A stretch of DNA of 62,000 bases from NCBI RefSeq assembly GCF_037975245.1, contig NC_092579.1:28980166-29042165 (forward strand), given 5' to 3'. Numbering within the stretch: the first letter of the stretch is position 1; each line of letters opens with the position of its first letter. Both the position numbers and the translations under genes were made by a program. Origin of the DNA: Apostichopus japonicus. Taxonomy: Eukaryota > Echinodermata > Holothuroidea > Aspidochirotida > Stichopodidae. Below, one piece after another: positions 34,726-46,362 of the stretch. Under the pieces are notes generated by a model. The model did not search any database, was not told where the DNA came from, and saw nothing but the letters and a program-made list of their open reading frames with translations.

Positions 34726-36141
34726 TTAAACGTCTTCTTTTTCAAAAGCATAGCATACGGCGTTAGTAATGCTTATGCTACAATCTTCACTGATTGGAAG
34801 CGGATACATTGTGAACTTCACTGCTGTTTCAGTGTTGGTATCGGTGTGTGCGATGACTCTTCGTTTGGTTCCTGTCTGACTTTCGATTCTGAATACTAAT
34901 ATCAATTTAAAGGTCTTTAAAAGTTTTGGAAGCTGGTAGTTTACAGTAACAAACTCAAACTTTCCAGAAGGAATTTCCAATCGGCACTCTTCTCCACATC
35001 GTTTAACACTGTGTTCGCCTGCCGTTACTTGGTAAACGGGAATGTTACAGCTCTTCAAGTGTACGGGCCTTCTAACGTACGTACCATCCTCTAACACTTG
35101 CTCGCCGTTCTTGATTTTGAAGCGGAGTTCTTGAAATTTCCTTTGCTCAAACTCCATACTTTTCCCCTCGTACAAGTTGTCAACCTGATCGTAATATTGG
35201 TGTCGATTATGTTCCACCATGTAAGGCACGGGAATTTCCAAATACAGACGCGGCCTCTCCACATTGATTGGTACCTCGTCAAAATTCTGTTCGTTGAACA
35301 GCGCGCGTGTCCACAACGCAGATTCAAGTCTTCCAGGGAACGCGCTTCTCATCTCATCCATGTATTCCCCGGAGTACAATTCTCTCAGTTCTAATGTTTT
35401 CATTTGTGTGAGACGCAGTAAAGCCAAAAGACGACGAAGTTCTCGGGTCTTACCTGCCTGCTTCAAAGCATCCATCTTTGGCTTCAGTTTTTGGAAGATG
35501 GCGTACTCACTATCAGCAACGACGTTAGAACTTCGGAGGACGTCACAGAGGAAATCGACATCGAAGGAAGAGACCACCTCTGCATCTTCGAAGAAAAGTT
35601 CACTGTGGATTCTGAGCATCGTATTCTGGACGACGGAATTTGTTAAGTTGAAGTTTGCCGCTTGATCCATGAATGTGAGGAGGTAGGGCCTAATCGGTAC
35701 CACTGCAATTTGTTTGTGTATGAACTGCAAACAAACTTCCAACAACGGAGCCACGTCGTACTCAGTAGTTAAAATAATATGATGCCATACCGTCTGAAGG
35801 CTGAGATCTATGGACTCCGTGTACATGTAACGAATAAAGTCTTCCACGGAAGACATATAAGCGCCATCGGATTTCAGTATAATTTGAAAAATGACCTCAC
35901 CGGGGGCCTTGCCCAAAGGCCACTTTCTACGTTCACTGAGAATAAACTGCTTTAACGGATTACTCCAACTGGCAACGATTACTTGATGAGCGTATATCTT
36001 TCTGTGTCCTTTGGGACTGATAACAAGATCGGTAATTGCATGGTTTGGCATGTTGAACAGAGTGGCTACTTTGACTGAGACTGCGCTGCGCGTTGGTTTT
36101 GCGTCATCATCTTCGTGATGAGACGGGCGTGTTGACCACCC
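34726..36141 (-). CDS. Gene D, exon 2: BTB-BACK protein, nonsense-shortened tail
   Basis: This exon has 471 codons plus stop, giving 523 aa with exon 1. It contains BTB, BACK and the C-terminal domain as in the family. It ends F-E-K-E-D-V-stop, where relatives continue K-S-x-D-W-x-x-A-L-G. The change is GTG-AAA to GTT-TAA; a second nonsense base, shared with F, lies a few codons downstream. About 30 residues are lost. The BTB patch R-R-K-W-P-L-G-K-A-P-G-E-V and the BACK segment N-F-N-L-T-N-S-V-V-Q-N are private to this copy. The acceptor is intact. The clean frame over 470 codons suggests it still encodes protein. Confidence 0.83.
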   Translation of the reverse strand, partial: GWSTRPSHHEDDDAKPTRSAVSVKVATLFNMPNHAITDLVISPKGHRKIYAHQVIVASWSNPLKQFILSERRKWPLGKAPGEVIFQIILKSDGAYMSSVEDFIRYMYTESIDLSLQTVWHHIILTTEYDVAPLLEVCLQFIHKQIAVVPIRPYLLTFMDQAANFNLTNSVVQNTMLRIHSELFFEDAEVVSSFDVDFLCDVLRSSNVVADSEYAIFQKLKPKMDALKQAGKTRELRRLLALLRLTQMKTLELRELYSGEYMDEMRSAFPGRLESALWTRALFNEQNFDEVPINVERPRLYLEIPVPYMVEHNRHQYYDQVDNLYEGKSMEFEQRKFQELRFKIKNGEQVLEDGTYVRRPVHLKSCNIPVYQVTAGEHSVKRCGEECRLEIPSGKFEFVTVNYQLPKLLKTFKLILVFRIESQTGTKRRVIAHTDTNTETAVKFTMYPLPISEDCSISITNAVCYAFEKEDV

Positions 36142-37397
36142 CTGGAAAGATAACAAGCCATAATATGAAACTGGACGTTAGTAATGAAATAATTAAAACA
36201 AATTCTCTTGCGTGGTAATGCGCATCTTCAATTTGTCAATGGAATCCATGTTTTAAAGAGACAAGTTGAACATAATCCAAGATGTTTGACTGAATACACC
36301 AAAAATATATCACAGGAAACATTACGATGCCTCTCGAGAAACCCACATTTTCCATTTTTTTTCCATCTATGTTGAAGTTTTGTGAATTCCCTTCAAATCA
36401 TGATTATTTCTCTAAAAGTTTCGTAAAAAAACAATTTCATGCATGAAATCATGCATTCTCGAGATGGTTAACATTTCATTTAGTTTCACTAACACAGAAC
36501 AACAGATTCATCGACATAACTATAGTAGGGATAACACATGGTAGCAACGTTAACATCTGCCAAATGACCTTTGACCCCTACCAAATTGTGCTGACGTCAT
36601 AAACAAATCATAGAAATAATGTACCACGTCTACAAATTGCTTTAGAGTTACGGTTCTTGAGATATTTCATTTGACTTTTTGAGATATGTGTAAATAAATG
36701 TTTTCGTCAATACAAATGCTCTTGTGTATATTATAACAAAGTATTTATGTCTCGGAGTAAAGGTCGGGTATAAAGGTTTCCTATATAAATGGTCATAAGT
36801 TAATACCGAATTTAAGATACTTCAAAGTACATGTTTATACAGACTCTTCCGACACCACTCGCAAACCCTGTCTATAATAATGAATTTCAGTTGAAAACTA
36901 CAATTTCAAGTTAATAATGGATCTTTTTCATTGTGTGAAGTATTTTGCAACCCACAACTGTTAGAAGGGGATATGGGGTTAATCCACCTGCCCCAATATT
37001 TCTCTCCCCTTCCCTCCCACTCTCCCTTCCCTTCCCTCCTACTCTCCCCTCCACCCCCTCATGAAATGAAATCCGTCTGACCAATTAAAAAATGGGTCCC
37101 CCTTAGGATAGAAGTCTAGCTACCTCCGGATTGCAGTGCTTTGACTTTACAGGACCGCATAGCCTATATAGTCCATATATGTTCTTATATTTCCTTATGC
37201 CTTTTCCAGCACATATGTTGTCCACACACAGTTTCCTAAATAACCATAACTTGAAGGGCGACTTCCACAAACTCGCGCCGTATCGCGAATACGTATCGGA
37301 CTATCCATAACTTCAATTGAGACTTGCACGAATTCGTATCGTGAATACATATCGCTTTATAGACACCTCGTCAGATTGTTCTCAACACATTTTTTAC
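36142..37397 (-). other. Intron of gene D
   Basis: A phase-0 intron of 1256 bp. It has a CRE palindrome TGACGTCA at 36592-36599 in the same context as in A and F. A pyrimidine-rich stretch (CCTTCCCTCC repeats on the plus strand) lies at about 37000-37060. Confidence 0.7.
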
Positions 37398-37553
37398 CTT
37401 GATAAAAGTACTACTCTCTACATGATGATTTATGTCGGGCCATGATCGCGTTGATATCATTTGCTGCATAAGCATGAATCTTGCCATATCTTGCATATCA
37501 TCATAGCCATAGCCCCAGCCTATGCCATAATCTTCGTCGTCAGATGAATGCAT
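37398..37553 (-). CDS. Gene D, first coding exon
   Basis: This exon has 52 codons from ATG 37553 (AAACCATGC), with an in-frame TAA upstream and the acceptor CTCTTACAG at 10 nt (exon 37398-37563). It begins M-H-S-S-D-D-E-D-Y, the most divergent first exon of the family. It ends T-F-I-K at AAG|GTAAAA. Confidence 0.8.
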
Positions 37554-37743
37554 GGTTTATATTCTGTAAGAGAACAAGTGTTAAATGTTACTGACAGAAG
37601 CTTCGAGCGCCCTTTCGGCCCCATTTCGGGACACATATCACAATGGCGCTCCAATGATAAATCGAGTTACCATTTATTCTATCCTACCCACAAATGCAAA
37701 GACTTCTTCTCCATCTTGAAACCAGTTGGAGTTTTCTTTTGTT

Positions 37744-39440
37744 CAGTGGCGTCGCCAAGGGGGGGGGGGGGGGGCCAGGGGGGCACGTGCCCCCCTGGAA
37801 AACCTAGTGCCCCCCGAGTGCCCCCCTATCTGAGATTTGGGTTGGTAAAAATATATATTTATTTTTTGTTATATTCAACTCCCATCATCTGAGTTGGTTT
37901 TTCATAAGGACAAAGAAGCACAGTAATTCGTATTTTCTTCAAATGAGCTGCGAAAAAATGAACAAGTTTATCCTTGAACGTCGGGTATCGAAGTCGTAAC
38001 CCGCGTCATTACAACAGGTGTATATATTTACATTGAATGTGTCAGTGCTCACGCCATACCAGCGGATATACAAGTCCGCTTCGCGAGATACATGACTGTG
38101 AGAAGGGAGGGTACTGCAATATGTTGCCTTGGTCTGAGGTTGACAGGTTAGGAGCTGACGAAATGTGAGGGTCCGCAGGCACCATACTAGCCTATATTTG
38201 TGGACCCATATATTAACCCTGTTGTGTAGGGGGTGCAGAGGTCATTTGAGGTCAGATGCTTGTAGGAACAAATGGCGAATGTTCACACCTGCATACTGAT
38301 CCATACTCGATGTGTGATCAAACTTTGGATTGCATGGTGAGGTCCCTGATAGAAGCCAATAACGATGCTGGAACCTGTTACATCTTAATAGATAATGGGC
38401 GAAAACGAGAAGGACAAGAAAGGAGTCGGGGTCATGCACACATTAATTCAACAAATGTAGGTTCTATTGATAGGGTTAAGCATAATATCGACAGCATGTG
38501 GTTTATATCCTCTGCAAAATTCTGCGCCTTGTTAAAATCATTACCTCAAAAATAGCAATTTCTGGAGATATCTTCAGATCAAATTTAGCATCAAATGTGG
38601 CAGCATTTTGCATCTAGCCCATCCTCCGTATGCAAAAATTTTCCAAAGGGGAAGGGGGGGGGCAGTGGCGGCAGAACCGGGGGGGGCTTGGGCCAATGAA
38701 AAAGTTGAGGGGGCAAATGCATGATAAGCCCCCCCAATATTTACCAAGGCTCCGAAACGTGCATCTGCCCATTTTTCAATGCATACTTGTCGATCTGTCC
38801 GATGCACACGTATACTATATAGGTGTAATAATTTTAGTAAACCCTCGGCCTGTCCCCTGGCTATAGACCATATTGTCACCCCAACCGCGTCTTCACGCCC
38901 CGTGAAAAGTGGAAGCAGTGAGTGTGAGTACCGGTAAGCGCAACACAACTTCGTCTTAGGCCAATGACTTGCTTCATTTCAGCCAGTTCTCCAACATCCC
39001 CCCTTACTACACTCAAAAACGTCTTTGCGAGTACACTACGAGTAATAGCTACTCTCTTAAAACACCATCGAATATACAAATTACAATGTTTTTACAGACT
39101 TTTACGTGCAATCTGAGAAATTGCAGGCTTGAGACCCATATTTTAGGGCTAGGTATTCGCAGCATAAAACACTCGGGAAGTGCCAATTCCGGCCATCTGG
39201 AGGTTTGAAAAACCCAAAATTTTCTTGTACGCTCCGCGCCAACCGATGGTGGCGCTCCGTTTAGATAGTCTCTACACATTAGCCCCCCCCAATAAGCTTC
39301 CGGTTCCGCCGCGCCTAGAGGGGCACCCCCTCCCCTTAGACCCCTCCCCAGGACGTTGATCCGTATCCACCTGTGCCCCCCATCAAATGCTGGTGCCCCC
39401 CCTGTGCCCCCCCAGACTGAAAAGTCTGGTGACGCCACTG
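37744..39440. mobile_element. hAT-like element upstream of gene D (1.70 kb)
   Basis: The ends CAGTGGCGTCGCCA and TGGTGACGCCACTG are inverted with one change. A perfect 8-bp duplication CTTTTGTT flanks it (37736-37743, 39441-39448). The C and E units have the unoccupied site ACTTTTGTTC at about 23837 and 45832. C/G-rich blocks lie at both ends. It carries the nested element at 38663-39317. No transposase ORF is found. It sits about 180 bp upstream of the ATG exon of gene D, in the probable 5' intron or promoter region. Confidence 0.9.
38663..39317. mobile_element. Nested hAT-like element, relative of 8906-9975
   Basis: The ends are CAGTGGCGGCAGAACCGG and CGGTTCCGCCGCGCCTA. It is collinear in reverse orientation with 8906-9975, minus the MITE there. 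It includes the GC-rich core at 39227-39270. The target duplication is obscured by a poly-G run on the left flank. Confidence 0.7.
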
Positions 39441-39448
39441 CTTTTGTT

Positions 39449-39806
39449 CCTACGGCCTAACAGAACAGAGTATATTCCTATTTCAAGGAGCTTCAATTTG
39501 TCTTTCACTTCAAGCGGTAGATTTGTTTCCATCACATTAACTGCTTCCACCACGTAATTGTGACACACTATACACAAACCCCAAATGCATTATTACTGCC
39601 AATTATAAAATTCGTACTGCACTTATTAGAAGTAAAATAATGACTCGAAAACTAACAGTGTGTCGGACAGCTATATTGAGTTATACAACTTGTATGAAAC
39701 ATTGATACTTACAGTTAAATTGAAGCTGTAAATGTATTCTAAATAAAGTCCGGCATTCCTGAACCACATTTTAACAATTTTGAATAATCAATCTAATTTT
39801 GAATAA
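39449..39806. other. Rest of the upstream module of gene D
   Basis: Continues the module seen at 23840-24180 and 45840-46175, up to the microsatellite. Non-coding. Confidence 0.5.
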
Positions 39807-40228
39807 ATCCATCCATCCATCCATCCATCCATCCATCCATCCGTCCGTCCGTCCGTCCGTCCGTCCGTCCGTCCGTCCGTCCGTCCGTCCGTCCGTCCGT
39901 CCGTCCGTCCGTCCGTCCGTCCGTCCGTCCGTCCGTCCGTCCGTCCGTCCGTCCGTCCGTCCGTCCGTCCGTCCGTCCGTCCGTCCGTCCGTCCGTCCGT
40001 CCGTCCGTCCGTCCGTCCGTCCGTCCGTCCGTCCGTCCGTCCGTCCGTCCGTCCGTCCGTCCGTCCGTCCGTCCGTCCGTCCGTCCGTCCGTCCGTCCGT
40101 CCGTCCGTCCGTCCGTCCGTCCGTCCGTCCGTCCGTCCGTCCGTCCGTCCGTCCGTCCGTCCGTCCGTCCGTCCGTCCGTCCGTCCGTCCGTCCGTCCGT
40201 CCGTCCGTCCGTCCATCTATGTATCTAT
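39807..40228 (+). repeat. Long pure (CCGT)n microsatellite, ~93 copies
   Basis: (ATCC)n at 39807-39840 is followed by uninterrupted CCGT units from 39841 to about 40212, then CTAT steps. Both strands stay open as a four-residue repeat (S-V-R-P or T-D-G-R) because the 12-nt period contains no stop. It is not a gene. Confidence 0.95.
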
Positions 40229-43200
40229 CTTTACATCATATTTATTAAAAAGTGGAAATTGTGACACACTTCATTATTAGTTTTCAGGTGTAGTGATCAC
40301 TATAGTAGTACGCTCAAGGGGGAGCAGGGGGGGGAGCCTCGCTTCCATCGTCAGTCGAGCGAGTAAATCTTTCAGTCTCAAGTTCCTTTTACATTTGCGT
40401 AAGAATAAGGCCACTGTCCCGGGCCCAAGATTCTATTATTGCAATAATGTCAGGAAAAAGTTGGCGTCTGTGACGGATAGCAACTTGATAACCACGGGTT
40501 CCACAAATTACAGCTGCTTTGCACTGCTACACTCAAAAGCCTATTTTAAGGGGCGGAATTTGATGTCTGTTATGATGGCTGTTATAAAGACCTTAGATGT
40601 AATATGGTGCAATATTTATAGGTTATTTCCCAGTACTAGTTGTGTATTTGAAAATGTTATGATGCTATCTACATTGAAGTGTTGCTGAATTTATTATGCG
40701 ACATTAAAAGTAACAATAAATGGTCAGTTTTATCATTACTGAAGGACTGGACGGCACCCGTTGCAATCTCATAGGTGAAAAAAACGGCTAACAGCTTTCT
40801 CCATGTCTATATCAGTGGTTCTCTCGTAGGTCACAAAACAGCCCCCCCCCCCCTTGCACTCTGTAATCCCACCACTGCCTATTGTAATGCAATTGTATAG
40901 CCTATACCATACGTATATAATATACGCGTGTTCAAGCTGAACTATTAAGTTTACTACTAGCTATAGGTTGTTACTTGTATTCATTTCAGTCAAGGCTTCT
41001 TTATCTTTTCTTTACAAATTTTATGTTTAATGAACTTACTTGTATTGTTAAAGTCTTCAATCTCCTCAGAATAATGAAAGCAATTGTTAACTATTGAAGC
41101 TGCTGTTTTTTTTTTGAAGAGAGATATTTTCCACACCCAGCAAGCATAGACAATCACTGTATTTGCCAACGAAAACAGCTACTCGCTTGCGTCTCGAAAT
41201 ATATCGTGGAAAATCCCGGTAAAGCAATTTTATTCATGTCAAGCGCTGTAGCGAACGTGCAGAATAGATCAGAACTAATGATATTTATACAACGTGTGTC
41301 TAAGCTCTTTCGTAAGGAGAATCGAAATATACTAAAAGTTAGGAACCCCAGTAAGGATTAAAAAGAACAACTATCGTCGCGTGCTGCGTTTCACAAGGAC
41401 ATGTCATGCGTTAGGATGAAAGAGGACCAGTGTAGGGGGTTGAAGAGGGGGTTAATTGACGCTGTAACCAGGGAACGTCATTGTAAGAAAAAAAATAAAG
41501 TCATAATTTAATTAATTCTTGCTCCAGCTGCCTCTTCTTTTCGACGATGTGACGACGATCATCAAAATGTTTTTTTTTTTTTAACAGATATGGGAGTGGG
41601 GAGCGGCAGGGGTTGGGTCAAACCCGATGGAACAATTTGGGGGTGCGTCTTTAAGGAATTGTGATGACATAATTATCTCGAGCGTTATACATGTCAGATA
41701 ATATGAATGATCTAGGAAATATTATGTCACTTATCAATGGTTTTTGACAGGTGTTGTGGGAGGGGGAGAACGAAGTAGATTTAAAAGGGGAAATATGAGG
41801 ATCATTGGACACGGGGGGGGGGGTGGGGGTAGGTATGAGTCTCTAAGTTATGCAATGCTATCGCGAGCGTTAAACATCTTTCGACAAAATAATTTCAAAT
41901 GATCAAAGAAATTGAAAAAAAAACACCTTCTGAGTCATAATGTAAATAATCCCTGCTCTTGCTGCATTTTCTTTTCGACGATGTGATGATAATCAAAGGG
42001 TATTTCTGGGATGGGGAAAGGAAGGGGGGTGGGGCAAACCAGATGGAACGATTTTGGTGTGCGTCAGTTTAAGAAACTGTGATGATATTGTTATCGCGTT
42101 GAACATATTCAGATGAAATGAGTATCGGGCGAGAAACCTATTTCTGCGGTGGGGGAAACGGGGATGGGGTGATTTAGAGGTAAGGAAATTTTCATGGGGA
42201 GCCTGAAGATCAGACGGGAGATCCTACATTTAAGGGGAGGCTAGTGGAAGGGGGCGTTGAAGGGAGAGTTTTTTTGGGGCGGGCGCCTTAAGGACATGTA
42301 GGAGATCCAAAACTTTGGCGTCATATTAGTGCATCGAGCAGCATATTGATAGGTCGGTCTGGGATATTTTTTTCAGAAGAGAAATAGGTCATTCAGCTTT
42401 TACATAGACCTATGCTCTAACCATTGACCAGCTAGACTACTCCCCACCCCCTCCCCACCCACCACCACCGAGCATAATTGATATGGGTCAATCCCACTAG
42501 TCTGGTTGTAAGATTTCCCGGCTTGCACTGATTTATTGAAGGATCATGTTATGGTATTATTTTATTTTACATTCGTAGGCGAGATGAAGTGCTGCCTACA
42601 CGCCCTCAAAAACGACTACTTTACCATGCATTTATCATGTTAAAGAAATTAAATTTATTACACTAGGGCTCAACTTATTTGCATAGAAAAATCAAGATGG
42701 ACGGTATACCGTTGTAAAAAGTCGAAACGAATTAAACTACATTCTTTAACATGATATATTCAAATTAAACCGTACTGTAAAATATACAAAGTTTACATAA
42801 TGAAACAAAACAACCCCCTAGTCTCCTCACTCTACCAAAAGAAACCTAAAAAAATACATTGACATACGTATAAGCATATTACGAAATCAAGATACTTATT
42901 TACGTGTACAGGTTTTGCCATTGGTGTTGCTAAACAACAGATGGTCAGTATATACCAAGATATTTTTGCATGTGTATCCTTCATTAACGTCGATTGAAAC
43001 ATGATCTTTTTCTTGAATTTCGTATGGTATAGATGTGTTAATGTCATCCTTTTTCATTTTGTTCATTTTGGGTTTTTGCTTAAAGTATTTTTTCCGTTGT
43101 TCGAATGTCTGCGCGTTACATATCCTGCATTGGTTGGATGTTATATATCATTAAAGTAATTATGCCTTATAATAAGATCAACATAAGAAGAGTAACCACT

Positions 43201-43408
43201 CTCACCTGTTTCAAATACTTGAATATACGTCACTCAAGTCGAGTTTGACTGTTGATGGTTAAAACTATGTGTAAACTGTTCATTCTCCATTCAAGAAGTA
43301 TAGAACTATGTGAAGCTGTTTTTTCCAACATACTAATAGCCCCCCTCCCCACCTCCTTCGTCCACCGTAGTTCGTTCGACCTTAGACATGTCTATCAAGT
43401 GAGTAAGT
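40229..43408. other. Spacer between D and E, non-coding
   Basis: It contains the hAT relic at 40548-40877, sequence related to 17390-20580 from about 41280, G-rich runs near 41812-41829, and the downstream module of gene E from about 43090. No gene is seen. Confidence 0.55.
40548..40877. mobile_element. Ancestral hAT relic with readable target duplication
   Basis: The left end is AAGGGGCGGAAT and the right end is CCCACCACTG. The flanking 8-mers CCTATTTT (40540-40547) and CCTATTGT (40878-40885) match at 7 of 8. This is the best-preserved copy of the relic also seen at 7597-7969 and 55433-55817. Confidence 0.6.
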
Positions 43409-44890
43409 TCAGTTGAAGATGTTCGCTCCTTGCAGCTTGAGGAAATATCCTAACGCTACAAACCAATCCATACTTTTCACGTCTTCTTTTTCAAATGCAT
43501 AACAAACGGCGTTAGCAATGCTTATGCTACAATCTTCACTGATCGGGAGCGGAAAGATTGAGAACTTCACTCCTGTTTCAGTGTGGGTATCGGTGTGTGC
43601 GATGACTCTTCGTTTGGTTCCTGTCTGACTTTCGATTCTGAATACTAATATCAATTTAAAGGTCTTGTCATCAAGTTCAAGTTTTGGAAGCTGGTAGTTT
43701 ACAGTTACATACTCTAACTTTCCTGAAGGAATTTCCAACCGGCACTCTTCTACTCGTCGTTTAACACTGTGTTCGCCTGCCGTTACTTGGTAAACGGGAA
43801 TGTTACGGTTCTCCACGTGTACGTGCCCTCTAACGTACATGCTATCCTCTGCCACCTGCTCACCGTTCTTGATTTTGAAGCGGAGTTCGTGAAATTTCCT
43901 TTGCTCAAACTCCATACTTTTCCCCTCGTACAACTTGTCGTAATATTGGTGTCGAGTATGTTCCACCATGTAAGGCACGGGGATTTCCAAATACAGACGC
44001 GGTCTCTCCACGTTGATTGGTACCTCGTCAAAACTCTGTTCGTTGAATAGCGCGCGTGTCCACAAAGCAGATTCAAGTCTTCCAGGGAACGCGCTTCTCA
44101 TCTCATCCATGTATTCCCCGGAGTACAATTTTCTCAGTTCTAATGTTTTCATTTGTGTGAGACGCAGTAAAGCCAAAAGACGATGAAGTTCTCGGGTCTT
44201 ACCTGCCTGCTTCAAAGCATCCATCTTTGGCTTCAGTTTTTGGAAGATGGCGTACTCACTATCAGCAACGACGTTAGAACTTCGGAGGACGTCACAGAGG
44301 AAATCGACATCGAAGGAAGAGACCACCTCTGCATCTTCGAAGAAAAGTTCACTCTGGATTCTGAGCATAGTAGTCTGGACGACTGTCTGTGTAATTTTGC
44401 AGTTTGCTGCTTGATCCATAAATGTGAGGAGATAGGGCCCAATCGGTAGCACTGCAGCTTGTTTGTGTATGAACTGCGTACAAACTACCAACAACGGAAC
44501 CACGTCGTACTTAGTAGCTAAAAAAATATGATGCCATACCGTCTGAAAGCTGAGATCTATGGACTCCGTGTACATGTAACGAATAAAGTCTTCCATGGAA
44601 GATAGAGATTCGCCATCTTCTTGCAGTATAATTTCAAGTTTTGTCCCACCTTTGAGCTTGGACCAGCCCCCCTTTGTACGTTCACTGAGCATAAACTGCT
44701 TAAACGTATTACTCCAACTGGCAACAATTACTTGATGAGCGTATATCTTTCTGTGTCCTTTGGGGCTAATAACGAGATCGGTAAATGCATGGTTTGGCAT
44801 GTTGAACAGAGTGGCTACTTTGACTGAGACTGCGCTGTGCGTTCGTTTTGCGTCATCATCTTCGTGATAAGATGGGCGTGTTGACCACCC
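43409..44890 (-). CDS. Gene E, exon 2: BTB-BACK protein
   Basis: This exon has 493 codons plus stop, giving 534 aa with the short exon 1. BTB, BACK and the C-terminal domain are complete, and the tail ends L-Q-G-A-N-I-F-N. It is the sister of gene C (shared L-E-L-D-D-K insertion and shared BACK segment C-K-I-T-Q-T-V-V-Q) but keeps the 13 bp that C has lost. A small in-frame loss shortens the linker before K-L-Y-E-G-K-S. The BTB patch is R-T-K-G-G-W-S-K-L-K-G-G-T. The acceptor TTATCTTTCCAG is intact. Confidence 0.85.
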   Translation of the reverse strand, partial: GWSTRPSYHEDDDAKRTHSAVSVKVATLFNMPNHAFTDLVISPKGHRKIYAHQVIVASWSNTFKQFMLSERTKGGWSKLKGGTKLEIILQEDGESLSSMEDFIRYMYTESIDLSFQTVWHHIFLATKYDVVPLLVVCTQFIHKQAAVLPIGPYLLTFMDQAANCKITQTVVQTTMLRIQSELFFEDAEVVSSFDVDFLCDVLRSSNVVADSEYAIFQKLKPKMDALKQAGKTRELHRLLALLRLTQMKTLELRKLYSGEYMDEMRSAFPGRLESALWTRALFNEQSFDEVPINVERPRLYLEIPVPYMVEHTRHQYYDKLYEGKSMEFEQRKFHELRFKIKNGEQVAEDSMYVRGHVHVENRNIPVYQVTAGEHSVKRRVEECRLEIPSGKLEYVTVNYQLPKLELDDKTFKLILVFRIESQTGTKRRVIAHTDTHTETGVKFSIFPLPISEDCSISIANAVCYAFEKEDVKSMDWFVALGYFLKLQGANIFN

Positions 44891-45525
44891 CTGGAAAGAT
44901 AACAAGCCATAATATGAAACTGGACGAGTTAGTAATGATGCAATTAAAACAAATTCGCTTGCATGGTAATGAGCACCCTCAATATTTACAGGAATTCATG
45001 TTTTAAAGAGACAACTTGAACCTAATCAAAGATGTTTGACTAAATACACCCAAATTGGAAACCTAGCTATACCTCACATGTGACCCACATTTTCCATTAT
45101 CTCTGTTTCATCTAATTTGAAGTTTCGTATATTCCCTTCATATTATATTGTGAAACCCACAAAGTATTAAAATGGGGATATGGGGGCTTATCCCCCAGCC
45201 CAATATTTCTCGCCCTCCACCATCCTCCTCCCATTCTCCCCTTCCCCAAAATAAAAGTATTATTCTTTTTACCAGAAAAAAGGCAACGGCTAACCAATTA
45301 AGAAAGCATCGAGTCCCTCTTAGGATAGAAGTCTAGCTACCTCCAGTATTAAAGTGCTTTGACTTTTCAGGACCGTACAGCCTATGTAGTTCATATATTT
45401 TCTTATGCCTTTTCCAGCACATATGTTGTCCATATATAGTTTCTTAAATTCCTATGACTATCCATAACTCATACATATATCGCTTTAGTGAAAACTCGTC
45501 AGATTGATCTGAACACAATTTTTAC
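44891..45525 (-). other. Intron of gene E
   Basis: A phase-0 intron of 635 bp, the shortest of the family. It lacks the CRE-containing segment of A, D and F. It shows the unoccupied site for the hAT element present in the gene C intron. Confidence 0.7.
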
Positions 45526-45648
45526 CTTGATAAAAGTACTGCTCTCTCCATAATGATATCTGTCGGGCCGTTGCATTGACATCATTTGCTGCATAAGCAT
45601 TAATCTTGACATCTCAATGCCATACTCTTCTTCGTCAGATAAATCCAT
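45526..45648 (-). CDS. Gene E, first coding exon (short form)
   Basis: This exon has 41 codons from ATG 45648, with an in-frame TAA and an acceptor 10 nt upstream (exon 45526-45658). It reads M-D-L-S-D-E-E-E-Y-G-I-E, then M-S-R-L-M-L-M-Q-Q-M-M. Thirty bases that encode the Gly/Tyr and M-Q-D-M segment in gene C are missing, with the frame kept. The donor is AAG|GTAAAA. Confidence 0.78.
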
Positions 45649-45658
45649 GGTTTATGTC

Positions 45659-46175
45659 CTGTAAGAGAACAAGTGTTAAATATTACTGACAGAAGCCTCG
45701 AGAGCCATTTCGGGACCATGAATAGGGACACATATCACAATGGCGCTCCAATGAATAGCAAGTTACCATTTTTCCTATCCTACCCACAAATGCTAAGAAT
45801 TTGTTCCATCTTGAACCAGTTGGAAATTTACTTTTGTTCCTATTGCCTAAAACAGATATAGTCCTATTTCAAGGCGTTTCAATTGTCTTTCACTTCAAAC
45901 GGTGCATTTGTTTCCATCATATTAATTGGTTCCACCACGTAATTGTGACACAAACACAAACCCTAAAGTGCATTATTACTGCCAATTATGAAATACGTAC
46001 TGCACTTAATGACCCTAAACTAAAACTAGCCGCGTGTCGAACAGGTATATTGAGTTAAATAAAACGTGCAGCACACAGTAAACGTGAAGTTGTTAATGTA
46101 TTCTTAATTAAGCCCGGCATTCCTGCACTAACCTTTAAACAATTTTGAAAGGAAACTTAAGTGATCATTTCCTTT
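45659..46175. other. Upstream module of gene E
   Basis: Closest to 23663-24180. Non-coding. It carries the unoccupied site (near 45832) for the 37744-39440 element. Confidence 0.5.
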
Positions 46176-46362
46176 TCTGTCTGTATGTCTGTCTGTCCGT
46201 CAGTCCGTTTGTCCCTCTGTCCATCGGTCCATCGATCCATCGACCCATCGACCTATCTACCTAGCGACCTATCTACCTATCGACCTATCTACCTACCTAT
46301 CTATCTACCTACCTACCTACCTACCTACCTACCTACCTACCTACCTACCTACCTACCTACCT
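46176..46362 (+). repeat. Tetranucleotide microsatellite grading into (CTAC)n
   Basis: CTGT/CCGT units give way to CGAC/CTAT and then pure CTAC at about 46300-46360. It is the paralogous site of the LINE insertion in the C unit. Confidence 0.9.

Noticed and set aside
39788-40248. Long open frames on both strands with a four-residue repeat
   Set aside because: They are the translation of a (CCGT)n microsatellite; a period of four gives the same repeat peptide in every frame and no stop.
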